Assembly (NCBI RefSeq): GCF_003044065.1
Contig: NZ_PZJJ01000028.1
Span: 1-42,989 of the forward strand
Origin: Alkalicoccus saliphilus
GTDB lineage: Bacteria; Bacillota; Bacilli; Bacillales; Salisediminibacteriaceae
DNA length: 42,989 nt
Direction: 5' to 3'
Under the pieces are notes generated by a model that had not been told where the DNA came from, ran no database searches, and worked only from the letters and a program-made list of their open reading frames with translations. Numbering within the stretch: the first letter of the stretch is position 1; each line of letters opens with the position of its first letter. Below are positions 33,778 to 42,868 of the stretch, in pieces. The position numbers and the translations under genes were made by a program.

Positions 33778-34296
33778 ATGTTTATGAATTTCTTACGTAA
33801 CAATCGGATCGCTGCTGGTATTCTCGTTTTTCTCCGTGTGTATCTCGGATGGGCCTGGCTGACAGCCGGATGGGGCAAAGTCACAGGAGGCTTTGACGCA
33901 AGCGGCTACCTGCAGGGTGTTGTCGGCAGTGAAGAAGTGCTTGCCAACTATCCCTGGTATCATACATTCATAGAAGGATTTGCTCTTCCAAACGCCGACC
34001 TTTTCAGCTTCATGGTCGCCTGGGGAGAAGTACTCGTAGGACTCGGACTTATTTTAGGAATATTCACAACGGCCGCCGCTTTCTTCGGAATCACAATGAA
34101 CTTTGCCTTCCTGTTTGCAGGAACGATTTCCACTAACCCGCTGCTAGTGCTGATCACCATTTTCATCCTTGCTGCCGGTGCCAATGCAGGCCGTTTCGGC
34201 GGAGACCGCTGGGTCATTCCTTACCTCCGCACAAACGTCCTCGGACGAAGCTGGATACAGAAGCGCCTGCCGCAGCCTAAGCCGAAAGCCGCTTAA
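33778..34296 (+). CDS. DoxX-family membrane protein
   Basis: A 172-residue integral membrane protein with about four hydrophobic segments and the DoxX landmarks LRVYLGWAWLTAGWGKVTGG near the N-terminus and VAWGEVLVGLGLILG in the middle; the basic tail KRLPQPKPKAA is cytoplasmic. Bacterial DoxX proteins are linked to quinone or thiol redox stress (for example CatD of B. subtilis with catechol resistance), but their activity is not settled. Start ATG 33778 after AAAGGGGAA. The gene stands alone behind a structured leader, so ligand control of a detoxification function is plausible (inference). Confidence 0.87.
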   Translation: MFMNFLRNNRIAAGILVFLRVYLGWAWLTAGWGKVTGGFDASGYLQGVVGSEEVLANYPWYHTFIEGFALPNADLFSFMVAWGEVLVGLGLILGIFTTAAAFFGITMNFAFLFAGTISTNPLLVLITIFILAAGANAGRFGGDRWVIPYLRTNVLGRSWIQKRLPQPKPKAA

Positions 34297-34336
34297 CTTT
34301 CCAATCCGGAAATCGGGTACCGGATATAATAAAGGG

Positions 34337-34369
34337 AAAAAGCCTGCCAGCTCAATGCTGACAGGCTTT
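34337..34369 (+). terminator. doxX terminator, first copy of a duplicated hairpin
   Basis: AAAAAGCCTG-C-CAGC / GCTG-A-CAGGCTTT with a 5-base loop and one C-A mismatch. 31 of its 33 bases recur at 34788-34820. Confidence 0.65.
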
Positions 34370-34629
34370 ACAGTTTGTGGATTCAGGCTGCTTTTTAGAT
34401 TAATTCAGCGTACAGTTCTCCTTCACGTTTCGGTGGAAGCTTGCTGTAAGGCTCGTCTTCAGCTGTTCGATCTCCAGCCGTGAAGAATCTTCCAACTTCG
34501 CTTCATCCCACCAGTGTCCCCGCCGGACGTTCCGGAGGAAAAAGCATCTACTGAATAGTATAAAAAGGGGGAAGCAACACGTTTTTTAGAAGAGAAATCT
34601 TCTTTTTATGTTTCTGCTGGAGCTGCAGC

Positions 34630-34742
34630 AGGCGACTCCAGGGCGAAACAGGACGAGCCGAAGATCCATTTTTCCCGAGCAGCGGGAGGGGAAAATTAGC
34701 TGAGGACGTCCCGCCCGGAAAGCGTCCTGTGGAGGCGGAAGC
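34630..34742 (-). repeat. dispersed hairpin element R5 (inverted)
   Basis: On the minus strand: GGACGCTTTCCGGGCGGG, CTCAGCTAATTTT, [hairpin], AATGGATCTTC, TGGAGTCGCC. Hairpin arms (plus strand) ATTTTTCCC (34668-34676) and GGGGAAAAT (34688-34696) pair with one T-G wobble. It lies between the duplicated terminators. The rest of 34370-34787 has no gene. Confidence 0.7.
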
Positions 34743-34787
34743 AAAAACCGTCTACTTATAAATAAAAAACAATTTTTCAACAGCCTG

Positions 34788-34820
34788 AAAAAGCCTGTCA
34801 GCTCAATACTGACAGGCTTT
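34788..34820 (-). terminator. thrB terminator, second copy of the duplicated hairpin
   Basis: Perfect stem AAAGCCTGTCAG / CTGACAGGCTTT with a 7-base loop. On the minus strand it runs into TTTTT. It ends the leftward hom-thrC-thrB operon. Confidence 0.8.
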
Positions 34821-34849
34821 GTTCTGTGCGAAGCCAAAGGCCTGCAGAT

Positions 34850-35770
34850 TTATTTTTTAGCGGTACATGCGGCTTCGAGTACTTCCACAGAAGAACCGAA
34901 GGCATCGACGTCCACCTGCTCGACCGCCTGTCCCGGATACTGGGAACGGATCTGCAGGAGTACTTCTTTGCCTTTACCTTTCGGAACAAAAAAGAGAATA
35001 ATCGGCCCGGCACCGCTGAGCGTGGCACCGTAAACCGGAAGTTCCTCCACAAGAAGCTCAGCCCGCTGCCACTCCGGAATCGACGGAAGACGGTACGGCC
35101 GGTGAAAAAGGTCTTTTTTCATCAGTCTGCCGGCAAGCTCCCAGTTATCCTGCATAATAGCAGCAGTAAGAACGTTGGATACGCTGCTTGCGGATACCGC
35201 GGCTTTATACGTAAAGCCTTCCGGCAAGGTATCGCGGGATTCCTTCGTACTCAGTTCATAGGATGGGATGACCGCAACGAGATCAACCGTCGGCACCCCT
35301 GCGTGGACGACGTGAGTTTCCTCTTCAAACTGACTGCCGATAACGAGCCCTCCGTAAATGGAAGGGACGACGTTGTCCGGATGCCCCTCGTACAAGCTCG
35401 CAAGGTGGGCTTTCTCTTCTTTTGTCAGCTGAAGACCGCACAGTTCATTTACAAGCTCAATGCCCGCGACGATCGCAGTGGCGCTGCTTCCGAAACCGCG
35501 GGATAAAGGAATATCACTTTCCATCGTGACATAGGCTGCCGGAAGTTCTGCTTCATACTTTTCTGCAACCCATTCAGCGATAATATAAATCAAATTCTCT
35601 TTTCCGGAAGGAAGCCCCTGAAGGTCTTCACCAAGACCTTCAAAAAACCACTCTTCCGATTGTTTCACGTGTAAAGTTAAATACCGCCCAAGCGCCATAC
35701 CAATGGAGTCAAAGCCCGGGCCTAGATTGGCGGTGCTTGCCGGTACACGGATTTTCCACTGTCTGCTCAT
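34850..35770 (-). CDS. thrB: homoserine kinase
   Basis: A 306-residue GHMP kinase that phosphorylates L-homoserine with ATP, the step before threonine synthase. N-terminal [20 protein letters not shown] is the homoserine kinase hallmark, and the ATP loop is [16 protein letters not shown] at about residues 90-105. A C-terminal GHMP segment with [15 protein letters not shown] follows. Its ATG overlaps the thrC stop by four bases (ATGA type), so it is translationally coupled. Last gene of the leftward operon. Confidence 0.96.
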   Translation of the reverse strand: MSRQWKIRVPASTANLGPGFDSIGMALGRYLTLHVKQSEEWFFEGLGEDLQGLPSGKENLIYIIAEWVAEKYEAELPAAYVTMESDIPLSRGFGSSATAIVAGIELVNELCGLQLTKEEKAHLASLYEGHPDNVVPSIYGGLVIGSQFEEETHVVHAGVPTVDLVAVIPSYELSTKESRDTLPEGFTYKAAVSASSVSNVLTAAIMQDNWELAGRLMKKDLFHRPYRLPSIPEWQRAELLVEELPVYGATLSGAGPIILFFVPKGKGKEVLLQIRSQYPGQAVEQVDVDAFGSSVEVLEAACTAKK

Positions 35771-36831
35771 GTTGCATTCACCCGCCCTAATAGATGATCA
35801 AAAACAATTTTTTCATTGTTTGGAAGTTTCATTGGCTGCACCGGTGCTGTATCAATAGCTGTATCCGGATCTTTCAGGCCGTTTCCTGTCAGGACCGATA
35901 CAACGCGGGAGCCTTTTTTGATCTCCCCGGAATCAATCTGTTTGATCAGTCCGGCAATAGAAGCTGCGGAAGCCGGTTCTGCAAAGACGCCCTCTTCTTT
36001 CGCGAGCAGCCGGTAGGCGGCGACGATTTCATCGTCTGTTACTTCGTCGATTTTCCCTCCGGATTCGTCTGCGGCGTTTACTGCTTTATCCCAGCTGGCG
36101 GGATTGCCGATCCGGATGGCTGTTGCAAGTGTTTCCGGCTCTTCAATGATCTGTTTTCTAACGATCGCAGCAGCTCCTTCTGCTTCAAAACCGCGCATTT
36201 CGGGAAGGCCGGTCTGTTTGGCTTCGTGGTATTCCTTAAATCCTTTCCAGTAGGCCGTGATGTTTCCGGCATTACCGACAGGAATCGTTAAAACATCCGG
36301 AGCGCTTCCGAGCGCATCACAGATTTCAAAAGCCGCTGTTTTCTGTCCTTCAATCCGGTGCGGGTTGACGGAGTTAACGAGAGAAATCGGTGACTGCTTC
36401 TCGAGGTTCCGTACCATCTGCAGTGCATTGTCGAAATTCCCGGCGATACTGACAATTTCTGCTCCGTACACAACAGCCTGTGCAAGTTTACCCATCGCAA
36501 TTTTGCCTTCCGGAATCACGATCATACAGCGCATTTTCGCCTGGGCGGCATACGCTGCGGCAGCGGCGGACGTGTTTCCGGTGGAAGCACACATTACGGC
36601 TTCGCTTCCGGATTCCTTTGCTTTAGCTACAGCCATGACCATGCCGCGGTCCTTAAAGGAGCCGGTCGGATTGGCCCCGTCGTATTTGACGAACAGTTCA
36701 ACGCCCAGTTTTTCCGAAAGGTGACGGAGAGGAAGGAGCGGAGTGTTTCCCTCCTGCAGGGAAAGCATCGGTGTTTTATCTGTCACCGGAAGATACGGTT
36801 TATATTCTTCAAGAAGTCCTCGCCATAACAT
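35767..36831 (-). CDS. thrC: threonine synthase
   Basis: A 354-residue PLP enzyme converting O-phosphohomoserine to threonine. The PLP lysine is in GSFKDRGM near residue 60, the phosphate loop is [11 protein letters not shown], and the N-terminal [14 protein letters not shown] is typical of the short Bacillus-type enzymes. The start ATG shares a base with the hom stop (TAATG), indicating coupling. Middle gene of hom-thrC-thrB, the usual Bacillus order. Confidence 0.96.
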   Translation of the reverse strand: MLWRGLLEEYKPYLPVTDKTPMLSLQEGNTPLLPLRHLSEKLGVELFVKYDGANPTGSFKDRGMVMAVAKAKESGSEAVMCASTGNTSAAAAAYAAQAKMRCMIVIPEGKIAMGKLAQAVVYGAEIVSIAGNFDNALQMVRNLEKQSPISLVNSVNPHRIEGQKTAAFEICDALGSAPDVLTIPVGNAGNITAYWKGFKEYHEAKQTGLPEMRGFEAEGAAAIVRKQIIEEPETLATAIRIGNPASWDKAVNAADESGGKIDEVTDDEIVAAYRLLAKEEGVFAEPASAASIAGLIKQIDSGEIKKGSRVVSVLTGNGLKDPDTAIDTAPVQPMKLPNNEKIVFDHLLGRVNAT

Positions 36832-38129
36832 TAGTTCATTTCTCCTTCCGCACGGTAGCTGCTTTTTACTTCGATGACTACGTCTTCGTTATTGAGCTCT
36901 TTTCTGACCCGGTCGTAATCGGCTTTCGTTACTTCGTGGGTGACGATAATAATTTCAGCCAGCTTGCCTTCGTTTAAAGGCACCTGAAGAATCTTTTCGA
37001 GGCTGATATTGTTTTTAAGAAAAAGGGCTGTCAGAGAAGCAAATGTCCCTGGAAGATCTTTTGCGTGAATACGCATGAAATATTTGGACCGGATCTCGTC
37101 CGGTGTTTTCAGCTGTTTATCATACTGCGGGATGACAGCGGAATTGCCGTTGACCCCGAGACGCTTGTTTTTAAGTACTTCCACAAGGTCGGAAACGACG
37201 GCCGTAGCGGTAGGCAGTTTTCCGGCACCCGGGCCGTAGAACATCGTTTCCCCGACGGCTTCGCCGTTCACATACACGGCGTTAAACTCATTATCTACGG
37301 AAGCGAGCGGGTGTTCATGAGGGACGAGCGTCGGCTGGACGCTGACTTCCACTTTATCATCCTGCCTGTTGGCAATACCGACAAGCTTCATTGTATATCC
37401 AAGCTGCTTGCTGTATGCAAGGTCCTGGCTCGTCACTTCTGTAATGCCTTCCACGGAAACGTCATCAAGATCCAGATTCATAGAGAATCCGAGCGTTCCG
37501 AGAATCGCAATTTTACGGGCTGCATCGAGGCCGCCGACGTCTGCGGTCGGATCAGCTTCGGCGTAGCCGAGAGCCTGGGCTTCTTTCAGCACGTCTTCGT
37601 ACAGACGGCCTTCCTTTGTCATTTTCGTCAAAATATAGTTTGTCGTGCCGTTAACGATACCCATGATTTTCGTAATCCGGTCGGATGCAAGGCCTTCCAC
37701 AATCGTCCGCAGAATAGGAATACCTCCGGCAACGCTCGCTTCATAAAAAAGGTCGCAGTGCTTGTCGTTTGCCGTTTTAAGCAGTTCGCTTCCGTAAAGG
37801 GCCATAACGTCCTTGTTCGCTGTTACGACGTGCTTGCCGTTTTCAAGAGCGAGCTTCATGCAGCGCCTCGCTTCTTCAATCCCTCCCATGACTTCAATAA
37901 CAACATCAATATCTTCATCGTGAATAATATCTTCCACGTTTGTCGTCAGCTGTTCCGGCTGGACGTGAATGCCGCGTTCTTTCTCCAGATCGTTTACGAG
38001 GATTTTTTTAACTTTTACGTTGGCACCGATCTGGTGGGCCAGCTTATCCTGGTGCTGCTCGACGATTTCCAGCACTCCAGTGCCGACCGTTCCGAAGCCG
38101 AGAAGACCAATATTCATTACCTGTGTCAT
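36831..38129 (-). CDS. hom: homoserine dehydrogenase
   Basis: A 432-residue enzyme reducing aspartate semialdehyde to homoserine with NAD(P)H. The nucleotide-binding loop is [14 protein letters not shown] at the N-terminus, the catalytic region has [12 protein letters not shown] and [18 protein letters not shown], and an ACT domain fills the last 80 residues ([17 protein letters not shown]), giving feedback control, usually by threonine. Start ATG 38129 after AGGAGTGATGACGGC. First gene of the operon, with promoter at 38191-38219. No T-box or threonine leader peptide is visible in the 60-base leader. The 386-residue frame on the other strand is a shadow. Confidence 0.96.
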   Translation of the reverse strand: MTQVMNIGLLGFGTVGTGVLEIVEQHQDKLAHQIGANVKVKKILVNDLEKERGIHVQPEQLTTNVEDIIHDEDIDVVIEVMGGIEEARRCMKLALENGKHVVTANKDVMALYGSELLKTANDKHCDLFYEASVAGGIPILRTIVEGLASDRITKIMGIVNGTTNYILTKMTKEGRLYEDVLKEAQALGYAEADPTADVGGLDAARKIAILGTLGFSMNLDLDDVSVEGITEVTSQDLAYSKQLGYTMKLVGIANRQDDKVEVSVQPTLVPHEHPLASVDNEFNAVYVNGEAVGETMFYGPGAGKLPTATAVVSDLVEVLKNKRLGVNGNSAVIPQYDKQLKTPDEIRSKYFMRIHAKDLPGTFASLTALFLKNNISLEKILQVPLNEGKLAEIIIVTHEVTKADYDRVRKELNNEDVVIEVKSSYRAEGEMN

Positions 38130-38190
38130 GCCGTCATCACTCCTGAATTCATGTCTCTATTAAAAGAACAAATGTATTTGTATAAAGGAC

Positions 38191-38219
38191 ATTATAGAGG
38201 GCTTTGTTACTTAAAACAA
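38191..38219 (-). promoter_or_regulatory. hom-thrC-thrB promoter
   Basis: Minus strand TTGTTT (38219-38214), 17-base spacer, TATAAT (38196-38191). Perfect -10 and optimal spacing. The rest of the gap 38220-38511 holds no other clear signal. Confidence 0.6.
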
Positions 38220-38511
38220 CCTTAAGGAAGGAAAAAGGCGTGTTAAATTAATGTATGCGTTTTCCTAAGTGCATTGTGCTGTATAAAGATGGAAAAATAC
38301 GGCCGGTTTCTGTATTTGAGAAAGGTTTTGTTAAAACTTCAGGCTGCTTTTTTTACGTCCGCAGGAAGGAGCGGCTTCTGATATTATCCACGGAAGTTTA
38401 TATGGTAAGATAAAGGAAATCAGTATATTACTGTCTTGTTGTCTCTGCTTTGAAAAAATTATTTTTATTCATCTGAACAAAATGTTTTTAGTTACAGGGA
38501 GGGCAATCATT

Positions 38512-39435
38512 ATGCAGCATACTATTCACAGGCATCATCACCATTTTGCATGGGACAAATCGATCCGGCCCGTACACGAAATCGACCCCGGGAGCCGGCT
38601 TCGTTTTGAAGTGACGGATTCATCGGCTGGACAGCTGAAGCCGTCATCCACGGCGGAGGATGTGGCCCGTCTGGACTTTGACCGCGTCAATCCGGTGAAC
38701 GGGCCGGTTTTTGTAAAAGGAGCCGAGCCGGGGGATACGCTCGAAGTGGAAATTGCCGGATTTGGACCGCAGAACTGGGGGTGGACAGCCGTTATACCGG
38801 GCTTTGGACTGTTGAGCAGTGATTTTCCGAATCCGTATTTAAAAACATGGGATCTTTCCGGCGGGAGGGCACAGTTTACGGACGGGATTGAAGTTCCGAT
38901 TGCACCGTTTCCAGGAACGATTGGCACCGCGCTTCCTGAAGAAGGACCGCACAGCCTCGTACCGCCGCGTCAAAACGGCGGAAACATGGACATCCGCCAC
39001 CTGACGAAAGGAACAAAGCTGTATCTGCCGGTCTGGGTGCAAGGGGCCCTGTTTTCTGTAGGCGACACCCACGCAGCCCAGGGGGACGGGGAAGTATGCG
39101 GTACGGCGATCGAGGCACCGATGGATATCGACTTAAGTTTTAAACTGCACAAAGGAAAGCAGATAAAAGAGCCTCAGTTTGAAACCCCGGGACCGCTGCA
39201 GGCAGGGCCGCCCGGCAGAGGCCATTTTGTAACAACCGGATTTGGCACGGATCTTCTGACGGCTTCCAAAAAAGCTGTCAGCTACATGATCGAACATTTG
39301 ACGATGAAATATAAGCTGTCCGATGTGGAGGCTTATGCGCTGTGCAGCGTAGCTGTTGATTTGAAAATCAGCGAAGCGGTGGATATGCCGCATTATCTCG
39401 TATCGGCTTACCTGCCGCTGAATATATTTAAGTAG
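38512..39435 (+). CDS. acetamidase/formamidase family protein
   Basis: A 307-residue member of the FmdA_AmdA family, metal-dependent hydrolases releasing ammonia from formamide or short amides. Landmarks: PVNGPVFVKGAEPGDTLEVEI, the conserved core GGNMDIRHLTKGTKLYLPVWVQGALFSVGDTHAAQGDGEVCGTAIE region (about residues 155-205), and the ending DVEAYALCSVAVDLKISEAVD. Start ATG 38512 after ACAGGGAGGG; the longer frame to 38482 has no ribosome site. Residues 6-11 are HRHHHH, an unusual natural His cluster. It stands alone, so the real substrate is unknown; ammonia supply would fit the neighbouring nitrogen metabolism only loosely. Confidence 0.88.
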   Translation: MQHTIHRHHHHFAWDKSIRPVHEIDPGSRLRFEVTDSSAGQLKPSSTAEDVARLDFDRVNPVNGPVFVKGAEPGDTLEVEIAGFGPQNWGWTAVIPGFGLLSSDFPNPYLKTWDLSGGRAQFTDGIEVPIAPFPGTIGTALPEEGPHSLVPPRQNGGNMDIRHLTKGTKLYLPVWVQGALFSVGDTHAAQGDGEVCGTAIEAPMDIDLSFKLHKGKQIKEPQFETPGPLQAGPPGRGHFVTTGFGTDLLTASKKAVSYMIEHLTMKYKLSDVEAYALCSVAVDLKISEAVDMPHYLVSAYLPLNIFK

Positions 39436-39465
39436 CCCGCACGGAAAAACTCAAAAGGAATGTAA

Positions 39466-40530
39466 ATGGAGAGGGTGTTTTATTGGATGATCTGGGCATG
39501 GTGGCTTATCGGCATCTTCCTGATTCTGCAGCTTACTCTTCTCGGGGTTCTGCTGATCGGAAAGTATCGAAGTCTGCGTTTTATAGAAAGAGTGGAGAAA
39601 AGCTGTACTGCTATAATGCCTGTCATGAAGGACTACGTGTCGGGAAGCTTAGAGGAAGTTTATGGTCTTCCTAAAAACACCCGGCTGCGGAGAGAAGTGC
39701 TGGAAAAAGTACTTTCCCAAATTCGCAGTGAAACAAAAAGCGCGGTCGAGCAGGAGAAGGTCAGGCAGCTCGCTGTCCAGGAACTGCAGCCGCTTTATCA
39801 GAAGATGCTTTCTGGAGGATCCTGGGCAGACAGGATGAATGCGATGTACTTTATGGAGGAATTCTTACTGGTGGATATGGGGGATACACTTGCTGAAAGG
39901 GTCCGCCGTGGAATGAGAAGTGGGGAGGAATACAGGCAGGCACTGCGCGTACTCGCCAGTTTCTCCCACCTGCAGGCAGTGGAAAGCCTTTCGGATGAGA
40001 AAAACAAAAGTGTCGCTTTCATAAAAGAAATAATGCGGAGGCTGAATCGTGAGAAGCTGACGCTTTTATACTACCGCACGGGAAGGCAGGATCTTCTCCT
40101 TCTGCAGGCATTTTTAGTTCACGCTGGTGAACGTGGGGAGGAGGTATTTCTTCCTTACGTAGAAAAAGCGCTTCAGCACGAAGAGATGGAAATTCGTCTC
40201 AAAGCACTGAAAAGCCTCGGTTTTTACCAGCAGGTGGAACAGCCGGAGCTTATCGAGCCGTTTTTCCATTCTGAATTTTGGGAGGAACGGATGTATGCCT
40301 GCAAAACAGCGGCTGCTTTATCCGGAGCTCAGTGGAAGGAAAGCCTTCTTCGCCTTCTCGGCGATCCGGCATGGTGGGTCCGGTCCGCGGCTGCCGAAGC
40401 ACTGCTCTCTTTTTCGGACGGTCCGGACCTGCTGGAAGAGGCCCGGAAGAATCATCAGGACCGGTATGCGCGGGACATGGCGGCCAAAATGCTGACGACA
40501 CGCGGGGAGGTGAGTGTACATGATGGGTAA
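39466..40530 (+). CDS. membrane-anchored HEAT-repeat protein
   Basis: A 354-residue protein with one N-terminal hydrophobic segment (about residues 7-33, WMIWAWWLIGIFLILQLTLL) followed by a cytoplasmic or external helical domain. From about residue 95 it shows degenerate HEAT-like helix pairs (for example EEMEIRLKALKSLGFYQQVEQPELIEPFFHSEFWEERMYACKTAAALSGA region and DPAWWVRSAAAEALLSF). HEAT arrays serve as protein-binding scaffolds. The gene overlaps the start of the glycosyltransferase gene by 11 bases, so the two are made together and the products probably interact (inference). Start ATG 39466 after AAAAGGA. Exact function unknown. Confidence 0.8.
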   Translation: MERVFYWMIWAWWLIGIFLILQLTLLGVLLIGKYRSLRFIERVEKSCTAIMPVMKDYVSGSLEEVYGLPKNTRLRREVLEKVLSQIRSETKSAVEQEKVRQLAVQELQPLYQKMLSGGSWADRMNAMYFMEEFLLVDMGDTLAERVRRGMRSGEEYRQALRVLASFSHLQAVESLSDEKNKSVAFIKEIMRRLNREKLTLLYYRTGRQDLLLLQAFLVHAGERGEEVFLPYVEKALQHEEMEIRLKALKSLGFYQQVEQPELIEPFFHSEFWEERMYACKTAAALSGAQWKESLLRLLGDPAWWVRSAAAEALLSFSDGPDLLEEARKNHQDRYARDMAAKMLTTRGEVSVHDG

Positions 40531-41935
40531 TTTGAACAGTTTATTAAACTTTCTCGCCTATGCCGTCATTTTTTATATGGTGGCCATCGGGCTTATTTAC
40601 CTTGTCCTGTTTTTTATTGCCACTCCGAAAATCCGCCGGGAGCATAAACTGCACCGGCGGGAACCGATTAAAGATCTGCTGCACAGTCCGGATACGTACC
40701 CGGTTTCCGTACTCGTGCCTGCCTATAACGAAGAACTCGGCGTAACGACTACTGTACATTCCCTGCTCGGTCTGGACTATCCGCAGTTTGAAGTGCTCGT
40801 CATTAATGACGGCTCCAAAGACAAAACGAGTGAACGAATGATTGAGGAATTTAATATGTATCAGGTGACGATGCCTGTAAGAAAACACTTTCCTACGGCG
40901 CAGGTTAAAGCTGTGTACCGATCCAAGGAACATCCGGAAGTTGTTCTGATCGAAAAAGAAAACGGCGGCAAGGCAGACGCGCTGAACGCCGGGATAAACG
41001 TCTCCAAATATCCTTATTTTGCAGCGATTGACGGGGATTCGATTCTTGAAAAAGACGCGCTTCTGAAAACGATGAAGCCGATTATCGACTCCAATGGCGG
41101 AGTCACGGCAACCGGCGGCACGGTGCGCATTGCGAATGGTTCGGTCGTAAGAAACAGTATCGTCGAAAAAATTTCTCTCCCGCGGCAGCCGATTGCAGTC
41201 ATGCAGATTATCGAATATTTCCGGGCGTTTCTGATCGGACGGCTCGGATTAAGCCGGATGAATCTGCTGCTGATTATTTCCGGAGCGTTCGGGGTTTTTG
41301 AAAAAAGCCGTGTTATACGGGCCGGAGGTTTTGATACGAACACCGTAGGAGAAGATATGGAGCTGATCGTCAGGCTGCACCGGATGCTGAAAGAGGAAAA
41401 GTCCTCCCAGCGGATTGAGTATATTCAGGATCCTGTCTGCTGGACCGAAGCCCCATCGGATATACGCTCGCTTAAATCCCAGCGGGTCCGCTGGCAGCGG
41501 GGGCTTGCCGAGACGCTCTGGAAGCACAGAAAGATGATGCTGAACCCGAAGTATAGAGGAGTCGGAACGTTTTCGATGCCGTACTACCTTCTCGTGGAAC
41601 TGCTCAGCTGCGTGCTTGAGCTTGTCGGCTATGTTCTGATTATTGCCGGGCTTTTCTTCGGTCTCGTCGATGCACATATTACAGGTCTTATGATTGTAGT
41701 AACGATTCTTTACGGCTCACTGCTCTCTGCGCTTGCCGTCCTGTTGGAGGAGTGGACCTATCATAAGTACGAAGAGCTCCGAAGCATCATTATTCTTTAT
41801 TTATGGGCGCTGAGTGAAACCTTCTGGTACCGGCCGTTCATGGTATGGGCCCAGTTCCTCGGAATAATCGCCGCTTTTAAAAAGAAGCACAGCTGGGGCA
41901 CAATGCAGCGTAAAGGTCTTGCAGAGGAAAAGTAA
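40520..41935 (+). CDS. processive-type family 2 glycosyltransferase, membrane
   Basis: A 471-residue GT2 enzyme of the hyaluronan/cellulose/PgaC-like kind. An N-terminal membrane helix (about 10-35) precedes the catalytic domain: VPAYNE, INDGSKDKT, DGDS (the DxD metal site), GEDMEL, and QRVRWQRG, the QxxRW motif of processive polymerases. Three or more C-terminal membrane segments follow. It likely makes or extends an extracellular or secreted polysaccharide; the sugar is unknown. Start ATG 40520 (GGGGAGGTGAG upstream) rather than GTG 40514. It overlaps the HEAT-protein gene. No other polysaccharide export genes are nearby. Terminator at 42034-42071. Confidence 0.9.
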   Translation: MMGNLNSLLNFLAYAVIFYMVAIGLIYLVLFFIATPKIRREHKLHRREPIKDLLHSPDTYPVSVLVPAYNEELGVTTTVHSLLGLDYPQFEVLVINDGSKDKTSERMIEEFNMYQVTMPVRKHFPTAQVKAVYRSKEHPEVVLIEKENGGKADALNAGINVSKYPYFAAIDGDSILEKDALLKTMKPIIDSNGGVTATGGTVRIANGSVVRNSIVEKISLPRQPIAVMQIIEYFRAFLIGRLGLSRMNLLLIISGAFGVFEKSRVIRAGGFDTNTVGEDMELIVRLHRMLKEEKSSQRIEYIQDPVCWTEAPSDIRSLKSQRVRWQRGLAETLWKHRKMMLNPKYRGVGTFSMPYYLLVELLSCVLELVGYVLIIAGLFFGLVDAHITGLMIVVTILYGSLLSALAVLLEEWTYHKYEELRSIIILYLWALSETFWYRPFMVWAQFLGIIAAFKKKHSWGTMQRKGLAEEK

Positions 41936-42033
41936 GCAGTCTTTAGTGCTTTCCACACAAAACACGCTGAAAAAAGAAATTTTCTTTTAATAATAGTAAC
42001 GAGTGCCTGCAGAACAAATAAAAGAACAACAGG

Positions 42034-42071
42034 AAAGCCTCCGCCTTGAATATAAAAGGACGGAGGCTTTT
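42034..42071 (+). terminator. terminator of the HEAT-glycosyltransferase operon
   Basis: Stem AAAGCCTCCG (42034-42043) / CGGAGGCTTT (42061-42070), 17-base loop, then T. Its left half recurs at 42845-42866. Confidence 0.7.
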
Positions 42072-42135
42072 GGGCTGATAATAAAATGTTTTTATGTATA
42101 GGATGATCTTCCGGACTACTGTTTTATAGAATACT

Positions 42136-42262
42136 TTGAAAATAAATAGGAGCGCTTTCGTTTCCATGGGGAGCTTTCCGAGCGGGCCGGCCTCAGCTAA
42201 TTCCATCCTCCTTAGGTCGGTTGGGGTGGGGGCTCGTCCTTGATCGCTCCGGAGTCCCCCAT
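42136..42262 (+). repeat. dispersed hairpin element R3
   Basis: Same orientation as R1 and R2: TGAAAATAAATAGG, CGCTTTCGTTTCCATGGGGA, GCTTTCCGAGCGGGCCGG, CCTCAGCTAATT, [hairpin], CGGAGTCCCC. The hairpin CCATCC / GGGTGG is weaker and includes a T-G wobble. The most diverged copy. Confidence 0.6.
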
Positions 42263-42843
42263 TTCTCCTGCAACTACCGGTAAAAATACGACCTCTTTTT
42301 TTTCTTCTAACAAAGAGGATTGTTTAAAATCCACCGATATAGAAAATTATTTTCATCCTTTTATAAGGCGGAAATTTGCATGAATGGCTCTTTTAAAGCT
42401 CTGTGTTAATTAAGAAGACTTCTGCGGCTAAGGCTTACGGTGGTCCCCCGCGCCCGGGAATATCTTTCATATTTTTTACGCAGATGTCTCGAACCCTCCT
42501 TAGTACTTAATTATTTAGCAGAAAACTTCATTCATAGAAGCAGGCGGCTTTTTACTGGATAGCAGGGGAAACGAAGCGGAAGCCGGCGGACGCCTGTGGA
42601 AGAAGGAGATCGGAAGATCCCGCAGGACGCGAGTCCGAGGAAGCTGGAGATCTCCTCCACGGCAAGCCTGCCGGATTGAAGCGGAGTTCCTTCAGTTCTC
42701 AACTCTGAACTTGAACACAGCTTTATGGAAGGAATCAGCTTATTAATAGATGGCTGCAGCTGCAGAGAACGACTCTCTCCATAAGGCGTTCCTGAAGTCG
42801 AAGTTGATCTTTTCTATGCTGAAAGTATTTTATTCAACATCTT
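42263..42843. repeat. gene-free repeat-rich stretch with element R6
   Basis: Around 42536-42690 lies a GC-rich block with GGAAGCCGGCGGACGCC, GGAAGATCCCGCAGGACGCG and GGAGATCTCCTCC. Its arms GGAGATC and GATCTCC pair. It resembles another class of Bacillus dispersed repeats and shares only a loose skeleton with R1-R5. I see no gene in the rest. Confidence 0.45.
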
Positions 42844-42868
42844 AAAAGCCTCCGCCCTGAATATAAAG
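42844..42868 (+). repeat. half copy of the 42034 terminator
   Basis: AAAGCCTCCGCC then C (T in the first copy) then TGAATATAAA repeats 22 of 23 bases of 42034-42056. Where the first copy continues into its right arm, this one runs instead into TGTACCCTATAG, the putative mobile-element end. Confidence 0.7.

Noticed and set aside
38130-38190. Threonine T-box or leader peptide before hom
   Set aside because: Only about 60 bases lie between the predicted promoter and the start, with no T-box core and no Thr-rich peptide.
37065-38225. 386-residue open frame on the plus strand antisense to hom
   Set aside because: Shadow of the certain hom gene, rich in Phe, Cys, Arg and His in shadow-like fashion, with no ribosome site.
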